This document shows positions 43,768 through 53,094 of a DNA stretch of 61,117 nt, one piece after another. The translations under genes were made by a program, and so were the position numbers. Position 1 is the first letter of the stretch; each line of letters starts with the position of its first letter. Under the pieces are notes generated by a model. That model made no database searches. It was given only the letters and a program-made list of their open reading frames with translations, and was not told where the DNA came from. The stretch is taken from IMG/VR virus record IMGVR_UViG_3300042465_003982, positions 1 to 61,117 of that record; one strand, 5' to 3'. This DNA is from a virus.

Positions 43768-44075
43768 TGTATATTTGTAATGAAGATTATATGCCCCTCG
43801 ACATAAAAGAGGTCGTTTACAAGTTTTTAAATAAGAGAAATGTTACCAAGCCAGTAGAGGTCTACTGGGGTAGAGGTATAGATGAAGCTGTATTTCTCTA
43901 CAGCAAAGATAAGACTAAAACAACTTTAGCCTTCATAGATGATCCTGTGATGACTGAATTTGCATTACAGAATCTTGCCGAAGTAGAATCTCGCTTTGAT
44001 TATATCTTGACTAATTCTCAAGAACTTTTAGAATACTCTAACAAATTTATTAATTATGAAAATAGACCTTCGTGA
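43767..44075 (+). CDS. Hypothetical protein, 102 aa, first gene after regA
   Basis: Soluble, mixed alpha/beta (DIKEVVYKFLNKRNVTKPVEVYWGRGIDE, then TTLAFIDDP). No family is recognised. T4 carries DNA polymerase gene 43 right after regA; here this small gene and the glycan operon follow instead. It overlaps the GT25 gene by 20 bases. Confidence 0.5.
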   Translation: MYICNEDYMPLDIKEVVYKFLNKRNVTKPVEVYWGRGIDEAVFLYSKDKTKTTLAFIDDPVMTEFALQNLAEVESRFDYILTNSQELLEYSNKFINYENRPS

Positions 44076-44682
44076 AATACCAGTATATTGGATTAATCTA
44101 GACACAGCAACACAAAACGCAGAACGAATGACTAAAATGTTTGAGAAGCTAGGCTTCAAGAACACTATAAGAAAGTCTGCTAGGGTTATTCCATCTCCTC
44201 CTGAAACTATTCAGTCAAATAAACATTATGTTGGTTGTGCTCAATCACATATTGATATATTTGAACTTTCAGACCTAAAACCGCCATTTTTAATTCTTGA
44301 AGATGATGCTGAAGTCATTGAAGAGAATTTTAATCCTATATTAGAAGTTCCAGACGAAACAGATGCAGTGTATCTGGGAGTTAGTATAGGTAATAGAGGA
44401 TATACCTGTGTTCAACATAACAATGATTATAAAAGAATTGCCGGAATTTTAGCAACTCATGCTATCTTATACACAAGCGAAAGATATAGAAAAGAAGCAA
44501 TAGTTATGTCAAAAGATTTGGTTTACAATCGACATACTCCATTTGATGTTGGCTGTGCATATCTTCAAAGATATTTTCGAGTACTAACTCCAAATAAACC
44601 AGTTTTTTATCAAGCAGATGCTGCTGAGAGTGCAAATAAGTGGGAGTATCTTACTAAATGTGAATTGGAAATAAGACCATGA
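44056..44682 (+). CDS. GT25-family glycosyltransferase
   Basis: 208 aa. GT25 marks: YWINLDTATQNAERMTKMFE at the N-terminus, VGCAQSHIDIFE, ILEDDAEVIEENF (DDA equivalent of DxD) and GSIG-like VSIGNRGY. GT25 enzymes usually transfer galactose or similar sugars to LPS or other glycans. First transferase of the operon; it overlaps the GT11 gene by four bases. Confidence 0.8.
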   Translation: MKIDLREIPVYWINLDTATQNAERMTKMFEKLGFKNTIRKSARVIPSPPETIQSNKHYVGCAQSHIDIFELSDLKPPFLILEDDAEVIEENFNPILEVPDETDAVYLGVSIGNRGYTCVQHNNDYKRIAGILATHAILYTSERYRKEAIVMSKDLVYNRHTPFDVGCAYLQRYFRVLTPNKPVFYQADAAESANKWEYLTKCELEIRP

Positions 44683-45446
44683 TTAGTTTTAAACTTTTAG
44701 GAAAATATGGAAGACTCGGTAATCAAATGTTTCAATTTGCATTTCTTTATGGAGCAGGAAAAAAGAATGGATATGAAATAGGTTTTGATTATTCAAACGA
44801 TCCTTTAATAGCTAAAATATTTAATCTTCCAGCAAAAAATTCTGACAATATTACTCAATCTAATATTTTAGATGAAAGAGGAAATTGTGGATATATTGAA
44901 ACAAAAGGAATTAATGATGGAACAGATCTAAAAGGTTATTTTCAAAATAACAAATATATTGATGAAATTGAACCGGAATTAAGAAGTATTTTTATTTTTA
45001 ATGAAGATAAAACAAAAAAATGTTATGAATTTATAAAACAATTAAAAGAAAAAGTTGGAAAACAAATTGTTTCTTTACATGTTAGAAGAACTGATTATTT
45101 AACAGCTGCTGATACGCATTTTGTATGTGATAAAAATTATTACGAACAAGCAATTAAAAATTTTGGAAAAGATTATTATTATATTTTATTTACTGATGAT
45201 AAAAAATGGTGTGCAGAAGAATTTAAACATGTTCCAAATATTATTATGAATAATAATACAGAAATAGATTTATTATTAATGTCTTTATGCGATCATCATA
45301 TAATATCAAATAGTTCTTATTCTTGGTGGGGTTCTTGGTTAAATGAAAATTTAAATAAAAAAATAATTGCACCAAAAAGATGGTATAATAAAAAAGCTCC
45401 TATAAATTGGCATGAAATTTATAGAAAAGATATGGTTTTGATATGA
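44679..45446 (+). CDS. GT11-family (alpha-1,2-fucosyltransferase-type) enzyme
   Basis: 255 aa. GLGNQMFQF-type start (YGRLGNQMFQFAFLYG), the nucleotide-sugar motif HVRRTDYLT (the HxRRxD of GT11 and GT10-related fucosyltransferases), YYILFTDDKKWCAEEF and the terminal ISNSSYSWWGSWLN are all present. Known GT11 enzymes transfer fucose from GDP-fucose to galactose (H-antigen type). No GDP-fucose synthesis gene is in the window, so the donor would be host-made or encoded elsewhere. ATGA overlaps on both sides. Confidence 0.85.
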   Translation: MISFKLLGKYGRLGNQMFQFAFLYGAGKKNGYEIGFDYSNDPLIAKIFNLPAKNSDNITQSNILDERGNCGYIETKGINDGTDLKGYFQNNKYIDEIEPELRSIFIFNEDKTKKCYEFIKQLKEKVGKQIVSLHVRRTDYLTAADTHFVCDKNYYEQAIKNFGKDYYYILFTDDKKWCAEEFKHVPNIIMNNNTEIDLLLMSLCDHHIISNSSYSWWGSWLNENLNKKIIAPKRWYNKKAPINWHEIYRKDMVLI

Positions 45447-46234
45447 AAAAATTTATACCACTGGGTTCTGATGTTGATTCTGTAACATGGAAAAATCATA
45501 ATTATATCGTTAATGGATGGACTAAAGTTTCTTCTGTTGAAGAGGCCGATACGATATTATTAATTGATAGCAGATATGTGTACACTAAAGAAGACAAAAA
45601 ATGTATTTTATTTTTATCAGAACCAATAGCAATAATTCCAGAAGTATATGAATTATTACATTATAAAAATTTTGTAAATAAATTTGCTGCAATAGGAACA
45701 TGTCATAAAAGATTTATTTTACATGATAATATTATTTACATAAATCCAACAGCTCCTTGTGGAATAACACCAGAATTAAATCTTAAAAAAGAAAAATTAG
45801 TTTCAATGATTTTTTCTAAAAAAAACATGTCACAAGGACATAAATTAAGGTATTCTATAGGAAAAACTTTTGAGGCTGATAAATTTGGTGAAATGTTTAA
45901 TAATCCTATTCAAGATAAAAAAGAAGGATTAATAGATTATTGTTTTTCATATACGATAGAAAATTGTTCAGAGCAAGGATATTATACAGAAAAAATAAAC
46001 GATTGTTTTTTAACAGGAACTATACCAATTTATTGGGGAGATCCTGATATAGGAAATGTATATAACAAAGATGGAATAATTTTTTTAGAAGAATTAGATT
46101 CATCTAAAATTACTAAAAAATATTATTACAGCAAATTAAAAGCAATTGAAGAAAATTATAACATAGCTTTAAATGTTATAAAAGAAAATACCATAGATAA
46201 TGGAATTCAAAAATTATTCAATCATATATCATGA
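45443..46234 (+). CDS. GT10-family (alpha-1,3/4-fucosyltransferase-type) enzyme
   Basis: 263 aa. The C-terminal half shows the GT10 motif: CFSYTIENCSEQGYYTEKINDCFLTG followed by TIPIYWGDPDIGNVYNKDG. The N-terminal acceptor half is divergent. GT10 enzymes make Lewis-type fucosylation. It lies between the GT11 and the GT27-like gene, with ATGA overlaps. Confidence 0.8.
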   Translation: MKKFIPLGSDVDSVTWKNHNYIVNGWTKVSSVEEADTILLIDSRYVYTKEDKKCILFLSEPIAIIPEVYELLHYKNFVNKFAAIGTCHKRFILHDNIIYINPTAPCGITPELNLKKEKLVSMIFSKKNMSQGHKLRYSIGKTFEADKFGEMFNNPIQDKKEGLIDYCFSYTIENCSEQGYYTEKINDCFLTGTIPIYWGDPDIGNVYNKDGIIFLEELDSSKITKKYYYSKLKAIEENYNIALNVIKENTIDNGIQKLFNHIS

Positions 46235-47004
46235 CAAATATAACATTTATAATTCCTGTGAGAATAGATTCTCCAGAAAGACATTCTAATATTCTCACCA
46301 CAGTAAATTATTTACTTAAACATACAGATGGGAATATAATCATCACCGAAAATTCTAGCGATAAAAAATTAAATTTTGATAATATTCCTAGAATAACTTA
46401 TAGATTTCAAGAAAATAAAACACCAATATTTCATAGAACAAAAATTTTAAATGAAATGTTGTCTATGGTATCAACTCCAATCACTGTTAATTATGATGCT
46501 GATGTTATATTACCAGTACAATCTTATATTGATGCCCAGGAAATTATATTAAAAAACGATTTTGATATAGTATATCCTTTTAGATATAAACAAATGGATC
46601 AAGTTAAAATATTTTTAGATAGAAAAGATACAGAAAAATTTAAAAATACTTTTGATTTAAGTGATATTATTATTACGAACGATAATATTCACAGTACTAT
46701 GGCTGGGCATTGCCAGTTTATAAAAACAAACTCGTACAGAAAAGCTTTTATGGAAAATGAAAATTTTATTGATTGGGGGCCAGAAGACCATGAAAGACTT
46801 TATAGATTTAATTTGTTGGGTTATAAAATTTCTGGATTAAATTCTAAAGTTTACCATCAGGAACATCCACCAAGCGTAAGAAATGATCTTAATTATAAAA
46901 ATCATAATTTATGGCAATATTTAAAATCTTTATCTCTTGAAGATTATAAAAAATATTATCAAAATCAAGAATATTGGAAAAAATATGAAAATTGCTCTAA
47001 TTAA
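46231..47004 (+). CDS. GT2/GT27-like glycosyltransferase
   Basis: 257 aa. N-terminal GT-A fold: TFIIPVRIDSPERHSNI, NYDADVILP (DxD), and the C-terminal FIDWGPEDHERLYRFNLLG (WGxED-type, as in galactosyltransferase/GT27-like domains). Donor and acceptor not predictable. It overlaps the GT6 gene by 20 bases. Confidence 0.75.
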   Translation: MTNITFIIPVRIDSPERHSNILTTVNYLLKHTDGNIIITENSSDKKLNFDNIPRITYRFQENKTPIFHRTKILNEMLSMVSTPITVNYDADVILPVQSYIDAQEIILKNDFDIVYPFRYKQMDQVKIFLDRKDTEKFKNTFDLSDIIITNDNIHSTMAGHCQFIKTNSYRKAFMENENFIDWGPEDHERLYRFNLLGYKISGLNSKVYHQEHPPSVRNDLNYKNHNLWQYLKSLSLEDYKKYYQNQEYWKKYENCSN

Positions 47005-47674
47005 TATAGCAACTAATAAATATTCTTTATTTTTAAAATCACTATATCAAAGTGCAGATTATAATTTTTTTCCAGATGAAAATGTAAATTATGTTTTATT
47101 TACAAATAATAATGTAGATTTATCTTCTAAAAATAAAATAATAAAAATTCCAATAGAACATAAGCCTTGGCCATATATGACATTGTATCGTTATAAATTT
47201 TTTGATATGGCAAAAGATATCTTAAAAGAATATGATTATGTTTATTATTGTGATGTTGATATGTTATTTGTTAACAGAATTAAAGAAGATATTGTTTCAG
47301 ATTTAGTAGGAACACTTCACGGTGGATTTTATGATAAACCAAAACATACTTGGACATATGAAACTAATCCTAAATCAACAGCATATATTAAAAATGGTGA
47401 TGGGGATAATTATTATTGCGGCGGATTCAATGGAGGGAGCAGTCAAGAATTTTTAAAAATGTCTGCAATTATAAATGAAAATATAACAATAGATGAAAAA
47501 AATAATATAATTGCTAAATGGCATGATGAAAGTCATATAAATAAATATTTTTATATTAATAAACCAACAAAAATTTTATCAGCAGACTATTGTTGGCCAG
47601 ACACAAATCAAAAAAATGATAATGCAAAAATCATAGCATTAACAAAAGATAATACACTATTTAAATATGGATAA
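46985..47674 (+). CDS. GT6-family (ABO/alpha-1,3-Gal type) glycosyltransferase
   Basis: 229 aa from the ATG at 46985; the upstream in-frame ATG at 46937 lies inside the previous gene. GT6 signs: PWPYMTLYRYKFFDM, YYCDVDMLFVNRI (DVD), GTLHGGFYDKPKHTWTYE, GGFNGGSSQEFLKM and KWHDESHINKYFY. These are the motifs of the blood-group A/B and alpha-1,3-galactosyltransferase family; phage and bacterial members are known. ATGA-type overlap with the GT2 gene. Confidence 0.88.
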   Translation: MKIALINIATNKYSLFLKSLYQSADYNFFPDENVNYVLFTNNNVDLSSKNKIIKIPIEHKPWPYMTLYRYKFFDMAKDILKEYDYVYYCDVDMLFVNRIKEDIVSDLVGTLHGGFYDKPKHTWTYETNPKSTAYIKNGDGDNYYCGGFNGGSSQEFLKMSAIINENITIDEKNNIIAKWHDESHINKYFYINKPTKILSADYCWPDTNQKNDNAKIIALTKDNTLFKYG

Positions 47675-48338
47675 AATTTCTATAGTTATTCCGGCATATT
47701 TGCCAAATGAAAAATATATTTCTTTTTTGAATCAGGCAGTAGAGAGCTGCAAATGCCAAACAATAAAGCCATATAAAATTATAATTGTTTACAATGGGCC
47801 AGTAGTTCATAAAATAAATGGTGTTAAAAATATAAATTTAAAAATAAAAACAAGTGCATCTGTAGCTAGAAATATAGGAGCAGCAAATTGCCTTGATTCT
47901 GATTATTTTTGTTTTCTTGATGCAGATGATTATTTTCATCCAGAAAAAATTGAAAAACAAATTAAAACTTGTTTGGAAAATAATTTAGATTTTTGTTTTA
48001 CTGAAGCCATTAAGGTTGATGAAAACAATAAAGTGTTGGGTGAATTTACCTATAAGCAAAATGCAAGTAATACTGAGACAATAAAATCTATTTTACCCTT
48101 TGATAATGTTTTAGTAAATTCGTCTGTTATGATCAAGAAAGAATCTTTTCTAAAAGCCGGAATGTTTTGTCCAACGAATGAATACAAGATAGCTATTAAC
48201 GGCCCCCATAATAATGCAAATGGAGCAGTTTACGAAGATTATCTTTTATGGTATAATGCACTTCACAACAATTTTTCTTTTAGAAAAATACCAGAATTTT
48301 TAACATACTATAGAGTAAATACATCGGTGACTAGATGA
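47667..48338 (+). CDS. GT2-family glycosyltransferase
   Basis: 223 aa. Classic GT2: ISIVIPAYLPNEKYISFLNQ, KTSASVARNIGAAN, FCFLDADDYFHPEKIEK (DxD) and a C-terminal EDYLLWYNALHNNFSF (ED..L). Probable acceptor: a growing glycan. It overlaps the GT4-like gene by four bases. Confidence 0.85.
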   Translation: MDKISIVIPAYLPNEKYISFLNQAVESCKCQTIKPYKIIIVYNGPVVHKINGVKNINLKIKTSASVARNIGAANCLDSDYFCFLDADDYFHPEKIEKQIKTCLENNLDFCFTEAIKVDENNKVLGEFTYKQNASNTETIKSILPFDNVLVNSSVMIKKESFLKAGMFCPTNEYKIAINGPHNNANGAVYEDYLLWYNALHNNFSFRKIPEFLTYYRVNTSVTR

Positions 48339-49165
48339 TAAATTTAGTATTTTCACAACATGAAAATAAAAATGGTCCAGGAAAAGTGGCAATTAACACT
48401 ATAAAGGGAATGCAACTTTTAGGCGTTCCCTTTACCGTTAATTCAGACAATTCATTTCCGTCAGTATTTCTCCAAGAGAATCCACATATGCGGTCAAAGA
48501 ACCTATCTAAGGATCTTGTTGGACCAAATATATGCGTCTTACCCCCAGACAATAGAGTAATAATGGAACAAAACTATAAGAAGTGTTTAGTTCCATCTTC
48601 TTGGGTATTTGATAAGTATTCTCGTTGGTTAAATCCTAGTAAATTGGCAATATGGGCAGTAGGGATTGATACGGATTTATTTGCTCCTTCTCAAAATAAA
48701 ACTATAGATTTTTTAGTGTATTATAAGAGAAGAGACTTAGACGATTTAAATGCAGTATGTAATTTCTTAAAATCCAAGAATCGAACATTTAAAATAGTTT
48801 CTTACGGAAATTATTCCGAGGAACAATTTAAGCAATGCATGAGCGAATGCAAATACGCATTTTTAATTGATAGGTGCGAGAGCCAAGGTATAGCCGTACA
48901 GGAAATGATGAGCTGTAATTTGCCCATATTGGTATGGGATGTCAGCAGATGGGCTGATAGGGGCGAGGAATATGCCTGTAAAGCCACATCAATACCATAT
49001 TTTACCGAACAGTGCGGAGTATATTTTTATGATAAGGCAAGCATGAATGCAGCATTTGATAATTTTATGCAGTATATTAACCATTTTGAGCCTAGAAAAT
49101 ATATTATAGATAACTTTAGTCTGAAACAAAAAGCAAACGATCTTGTGAGAATTTTATATGATTAA
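48335..49165 (+). CDS. GT4-like (GT-B) glycosyltransferase
   Basis: 276 aa, shorter than typical GT4 (about 350-400), with the first Rossmann part reduced. Features: NGPGKVAINTIKGM at the N-terminus, CLVPSSWVFDKYSRW, AIWAVGIDTDLFAPS and CESQGIAVQEMMSCNLPILVWD, the ExxG/E region that grips the donor in GT4. It overlaps both neighbours. Confidence 0.65.
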   Translation: MINLVFSQHENKNGPGKVAINTIKGMQLLGVPFTVNSDNSFPSVFLQENPHMRSKNLSKDLVGPNICVLPPDNRVIMEQNYKKCLVPSSWVFDKYSRWLNPSKLAIWAVGIDTDLFAPSQNKTIDFLVYYKRRDLDDLNAVCNFLKSKNRTFKIVSYGNYSEEQFKQCMSECKYAFLIDRCESQGIAVQEMMSCNLPILVWDVSRWADRGEEYACKATSIPYFTEQCGVYFYDKASMNAAFDNFMQYINHFEPRKYIIDNFSLKQKANDLVRILYD

Positions 49166-49889
49166 AAATGAGTGGAAAACAAATCTTAATTCGTTAATTA
49201 TAAATCCCTGGTTTTTACAAACACCCTTTATCAAGGGATTAATGTTTTCTAGCGACGATGGTATTTTTATAAATGAAATACGGTGGATAGAAAATAATTA
49301 TCCACAAAAGCTGGACTTGTTAAAAAATCCAAATTTATTTGGTAATCCAGATATCAAAATTTATAACGGGGAAAGATATAACCCAAATGATATCCATATG
49401 GCATATCATTTTTTAAAGTATTATAATTTCAATCCAATTCAATCACCCCTAAAGATATTTGAGTGGGGTGGTGGATATGGCAATCTGTATAAAATTATAA
49501 AGTTACTGTTTCCCGAGCTTGTAGAACGATATACCATAGTAGATTTGCCGCAGTGTCTAGAAATGCAAAAATACTATTTGCACAATTTAAATTTATTGGA
49601 TGATAAAATTACATTTTATTCATCCTTAAATTTACCAGATACTATACCCGATCACGATTTGTTCATATCCACTTGGGCAATTAGTGAAAGTCCGACTGAA
49701 TGTTTTGAGTATTTAAAAAATAAAAATTTTTATAGCTGTAATAAATTTTTAATAGCATTACATCAATGCGGGAATCATATTCCTTTCATGCAAGAATCTA
49801 CAGTTATATTCAATCATTTTATTTCTGCAAATACACACGCCGAAGAAATATCATTTATCCCCGGTAAGAATTATTATATTTTTAAATGA
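49158..49889 (+). CDS. SAM-dependent methyltransferase, putative sugar O-methyltransferase
   Basis: 243 aa. Motif I is visible as IFEWGGGYGNLYKIIKLLFP, motif II as YTIVDLPQCLEMQKYYL, and a later ISTWAISESP. The VDLP... segment is typical of the putative sugar O-methyltransferase family, which caps bacterial surface glycans. Operon context supports this. Confidence 0.7.
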   Translation: MIKNEWKTNLNSLIINPWFLQTPFIKGLMFSSDDGIFINEIRWIENNYPQKLDLLKNPNLFGNPDIKIYNGERYNPNDIHMAYHFLKYYNFNPIQSPLKIFEWGGGYGNLYKIIKLLFPELVERYTIVDLPQCLEMQKYYLHNLNLLDDKITFYSSLNLPDTIPDHDLFISTWAISESPTECFEYLKNKNFYSCNKFLIALHQCGNHIPFMQESTVIFNHFISANTHAEEISFIPGKNYYIFK

Positions 49890-50575
49890 AAAATTTACTA
49901 TTAACATTTAGTTCTTTTCATGTATCAAGCGATAAAAATTTTGAACGCGAAAATGAGTATTTTATTTGCTACGATCAATTATTAAGATTAATGCCAAAAT
50001 CTTTTGATTTAGTTTTTATTGACAATACTACGAAAAAACTAGAAGACATAAAAAATAATAATTTAAAAAATTTATTAGCTTCTAAAAATTTTATTTTTTA
50101 TGATTTTAATTTAGGTCAAAACAATAAAGGTCTTGGCGAATTGGAAATGCTATTTAGGGCAAGAAGTGCTATAAATTTTTCTAACTATAAGAATGTTTCT
50201 TATTTGACTGGAAGAAGAATAATCACATGTCCTTATATTTTTGAAAAAACTGATGCTATGAGTAAAGAGGCATTACTTTCAAATCCACCTTTGGTAAGAG
50301 TATGCGATGGTCATGTTTATGAATCAGACAAAACTTCGTATAATGATATGTTCTTTTCAATGAGATCTGATATAATAAATAAATACATTGACTTTTCTGA
50401 AAAATTTTTAAATGTAAATAATAGAGAAATAGGCTCAGAACAAATTTTATATAAATTTGTGAATGAACATCAAATATCTTATGAATGGTTAGAATTTTTG
50501 GGAATGATAAGAAACGACTGGAATCAATACGCTAAAACATACACTAGAAATTACGAAAATTTTCAATATTGTTAA
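49886..50575 (+). CDS. Hypothetical protein, possible GT-A-like
   Basis: 229 aa. The segment NNKGLGELEMLFRARSAINF and the following YLTGRRIITC resemble 'NKG..E...l...l......fKLtGRy.i' seen in WavE-like and related glycan proteins. No DxD motif is apparent, so catalysis is uncertain. It overlaps the methyltransferase by four bases and is followed by the aminotransferase. Confidence 0.5.
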   Translation: MKNLLLTFSSFHVSSDKNFERENEYFICYDQLLRLMPKSFDLVFIDNTTKKLEDIKNNNLKNLLASKNFIFYDFNLGQNNKGLGELEMLFRARSAINFSNYKNVSYLTGRRIITCPYIFEKTDAMSKEALLSNPPLVRVCDGHVYESDKTSYNDMFFSMRSDIINKYIDFSEKFLNVNNREIGSEQILYKFVNEHQISYEWLEFLGMIRNDWNQYAKTYTRNYENFQYC

Positions 50576-50589
50576 TAATGGAGAATAAA

Positions 50590-51699
50590 ATGGATATTAG
50601 AGAAAATGTACTACCGTGCCTCAGACCTTATGGCGGAAAAGAAGAAATTGAAGCTCTAACTCAAGTTATTGAGAGTGGTTGGTGGGGTAAGGGCGCGAAA
50701 GTGGCAGAGTTTGAAAAGTCTTTTGCAGAGATGGTCGGAGCCAAATATGCAGTAGCAGTAACAAGTGCTACGCACGGCCAAGACCTTGTTCTCAAGGCTA
50801 TGGGCATAAAAGATTGTGATATTATAAACCCTACTATTTCATTCTTGACAACAGCAGTGGTTCCACTTTGGAATAACTGTACTACTAATATTGTAGATGT
50901 CGATAGACGAGCACTTAACATAGATCCAGACGATGTGAAAAAGCATTTAAAAAAGAACACAAAAGCGATAATTGCCGTGAACATGGCAGGGGTTCCAGCC
51001 CCAATAGCAGATATTAGAAAGTTTTATGATGGATTTATTTTGGAAGATTGCGCTCATAGCTGCTATACCCCAGGCGCAGGAATGCAAGGAGATGTGGCTG
51101 TATGGTCATTCCAGGCAGTAAAGACAATGCCTTGCGGAGATGGTGGCATGATTACCACCAATGATAAAGAACTATATGAAAAATTAGTTCCTATGACATG
51201 GTTAGGTATTAGTAGCACTTTCTCAAGAGTCAAGGACGGATTGACTGGCAAGCCAGGATATTCTTGGGACTATACAGTTAATCTACTAGGCCAAAAGTGC
51301 TATATGATCGATCTAACAGCAGCGATTGCAATTGAGCAGATGAAGAAGCTAAATGGCCATTTGGAAAGAAGACGGCATATTGCAAGAAGATATAACAGCG
51401 AACTTGGTCATCTTATAGAAATACCAGAATGGACTGAAACTGTTCAATACTATTGCGCTAGAGTACAAGCAGAACACAGAGATTCGTTGATGGATTATCT
51501 TTCTAGCAAAAAGATTCACACTTCAGTACACTTTAAACCTCTCCATAAGTATGAAGTTACTAAGCAAGATAGATCTTACCCTGTAGCAGATACTGAGTGG
51601 TTAAAGCTTATATCTCTTCCAGTTCATCCCGCTATGACTGAAGAAGACATAGATTATGTAATCTACTGGGTTAAAGAATACTTTAACAAAAGTTTATAA
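50590..51699 (+). CDS. DegT/DnrJ/EryC1-type PLP sugar aminotransferase
   Basis: 369 aa from the ATG at 50590, preceded by GGAG; the in-frame upstream start at 50569 overlaps the previous gene. Marks: YGGKEEIEALTQVIESGWWGKG, AVTSATHGQDLVLKAMG, ILEDCAHSC (PLP-binding Asp) and WSFQAVKTMPCGDGGMI with the Schiff-base Lys in QAVK. This family aminates 4- or 3-keto NDP-sugars. With RmlA/RmlB downstream, a dTDP-amino-6-deoxy sugar is likely. Composition is more balanced than that of its neighbours. Confidence 0.85.
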   Translation: MDIRENVLPCLRPYGGKEEIEALTQVIESGWWGKGAKVAEFEKSFAEMVGAKYAVAVTSATHGQDLVLKAMGIKDCDIINPTISFLTTAVVPLWNNCTTNIVDVDRRALNIDPDDVKKHLKKNTKAIIAVNMAGVPAPIADIRKFYDGFILEDCAHSCYTPGAGMQGDVAVWSFQAVKTMPCGDGGMITTNDKELYEKLVPMTWLGISSTFSRVKDGLTGKPGYSWDYTVNLLGQKCYMIDLTAAIAIEQMKKLNGHLERRRHIARRYNSELGHLIEIPEWTETVQYYCARVQAEHRDSLMDYLSSKKIHTSVHFKPLHKYEVTKQDRSYPVADTEWLKLISLPVHPAMTEEDIDYVIYWVKEYFNKSL

Positions 51700-51704
51700 A
51701 AAAT

Positions 51705-52241
51705 ATGATTAATGATTTTTTTAAATCTTTAGAAATAGATATCCAACCACAAGAATATAGATGGACCAGAGGAATGGTTGGAGAAGATTTAAATTTTTTT
51801 AAATCTTGCATTGATGTATTCAAAACAAATAATATTTTTAGTCTTCTAGACATAGGTACTGGACCAGGAACTTTAGTAAAGATGTGCTTGGACTCTAATA
51901 TAAATGCCTATGGAATAGATCCAGTAATAGATCAAAAAACACCAAATTTATATGTCGGGACTATATCTACTGCAATTAAAAATGAAAATTTGTTAGGTGA
52001 TTACAAATTTTCATGCATTTCTTGTGTAAATTTTCTTCACGGGGCAAACCACAATGAAAGTGAATTAATTTCTTTATTCTCTATGATGAAAAGAAGAGCA
52101 GATTTCATTATGATCACAGAACCTAATATCGGACAAGATGCAAAAAATATTTGTATGTCTAATTTAGAATGTGTTCATAAATTCGACCGTTCTCATGGTG
52201 GAGCATATCACAGTTTGTATAAAATTTATAATAAAATTTAA
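51705..52241 (+). CDS. Class I SAM methyltransferase
   Basis: 178 aa. The SAM-binding motif is LLDIGTGPGTLVKMCLD followed by AYGIDPVID; later FLHGANHNESELISL. The short length and the lack of a big acceptor domain suggest a small-molecule or sugar substrate. It lies between the aminotransferase and the GT-D-like gene, separated by one base from the latter. Confidence 0.65.
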   Translation: MINDFFKSLEIDIQPQEYRWTRGMVGEDLNFFKSCIDVFKTNNIFSLLDIGTGPGTLVKMCLDSNINAYGIDPVIDQKTPNLYVGTISTAIKNENLLGDYKFSCISCVNFLHGANHNESELISLFSMMKRRADFIMITEPNIGQDAKNICMSNLECVHKFDRSHGGAYHSLYKIYNKI

Positions 52242-52242
52242 T

Positions 52243-53094
52243 ATGATTTATAATATAGAAAATACTGTAAATTTAGATGATCATCCTTGTTTTAAAAGTG
52301 AAAAAACATATCCCAATTTTCAACCAGAATTAAATTTTTTTAAAACTTTTTTGATCGATTCTGTAAATCAGAATAAATCCTTTACTTTTTATAAGTTCGG
52401 AGATGGTGATTATTATTTTTTAAAGGCTGATTCTGTTGGTAGCGCAGCTCCCGGAAAAAGAGCATTAAGTAAACCATATTCTCAAATAAATCATTCAGAA
52501 TTTGTAAATGGATCTAAGTTGTGTGATATTTACACATGTGAAATATACCCAGAAAATAGAGAAAGATTTCGTAGAGTAATTTCTCGTAATATTGATTATC
52601 CGGCAGAATATTGTTATGGTCTAGTTTCTAATAAATGGCTATTAAAACAATTTGCTGGGAAAATTGGTTTAATCGGTGGAAATAATAAAATTAATATCAT
52701 AAAAGAATTAATGAAATATCCGCAATATCAAGAATATCTTGGTATTGAGCAATTCAATGATTATATTTCTATTCCAGAAAAATTTGCATGTGATGATATC
52801 GCAGCAACCGAACATATGGTAGGAGAACAACTTAAGACTTCTTCCTCTAAAATATTTTTAATGGGTATTGGACATGTTAAATCCGCACTCACACATAGAT
52901 TACCAAAGTATTCTAATGCTATTTTTTTGGATGTCGGTTCTTCTATAGATGCTTTAGCAGGAATAATTGACATAAGAAGACCATATTTTGGTGATTGGAC
53001 AAATTATCAAATCAAAAATCCTAATCTTTACTCAGGAGTTGATTATCTTCAATACAAAAGAGAAGGAAAGCACATTTTCTTGGAGAATTTATGA
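52243..53094 (+). CDS. GT-D-fold (DUF1792-like) glycosyltransferase candidate
   Basis: 283 aa from the ATG at 52243; the start at 52171 would overlap the methyltransferase by 71 bases. The N-terminal SFTFYKFGDGDYYFLK equals the 'RFGDGE' (D.E) loop of GT-D-type enzymes, with DGD here; the C-terminal IFLMGIGHVKSALTHRL and AIFLDVGSSIDALAGI fit the Rossmann part of that family. These add glucose or other sugars to glycoproteins in bacteria. Moderate confidence. Confidence 0.55.
   Translation: MIYNIENTVNLDDHPCFKSEKTYPNFQPELNFFKTFLIDSVNQNKSFTFYKFGDGDYYFLKADSVGSAAPGKRALSKPYSQINHSEFVNGSKLCDIYTCEIYPENRERFRRVISRNIDYPAEYCYGLVSNKWLLKQFAGKIGLIGGNNKINIIKELMKYPQYQEYLGIEQFNDYISIPEKFACDDIAATEHMVGEQLKTSSSKIFLMGIGHVKSALTHRLPKYSNAIFLDVGSSIDALAGIIDIRRPYFGDWTNYQIKNPNLYSGVDYLQYKREGKHIFLENL

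Noticed and set aside
46937-46984. Upstream ATG of the GT6 gene
   Set aside because: The extra 16 residues (Lys/Ile-rich) are an out-of-frame reading of the previous gene's end; GT6 homology starts at 46985.
52171-52242. Long N-terminal extension of the GT-D-like gene
   Set aside because: It would overlap the methyltransferase by 71 bases; the ATG at 52243 just after its stop fits the operon pattern.
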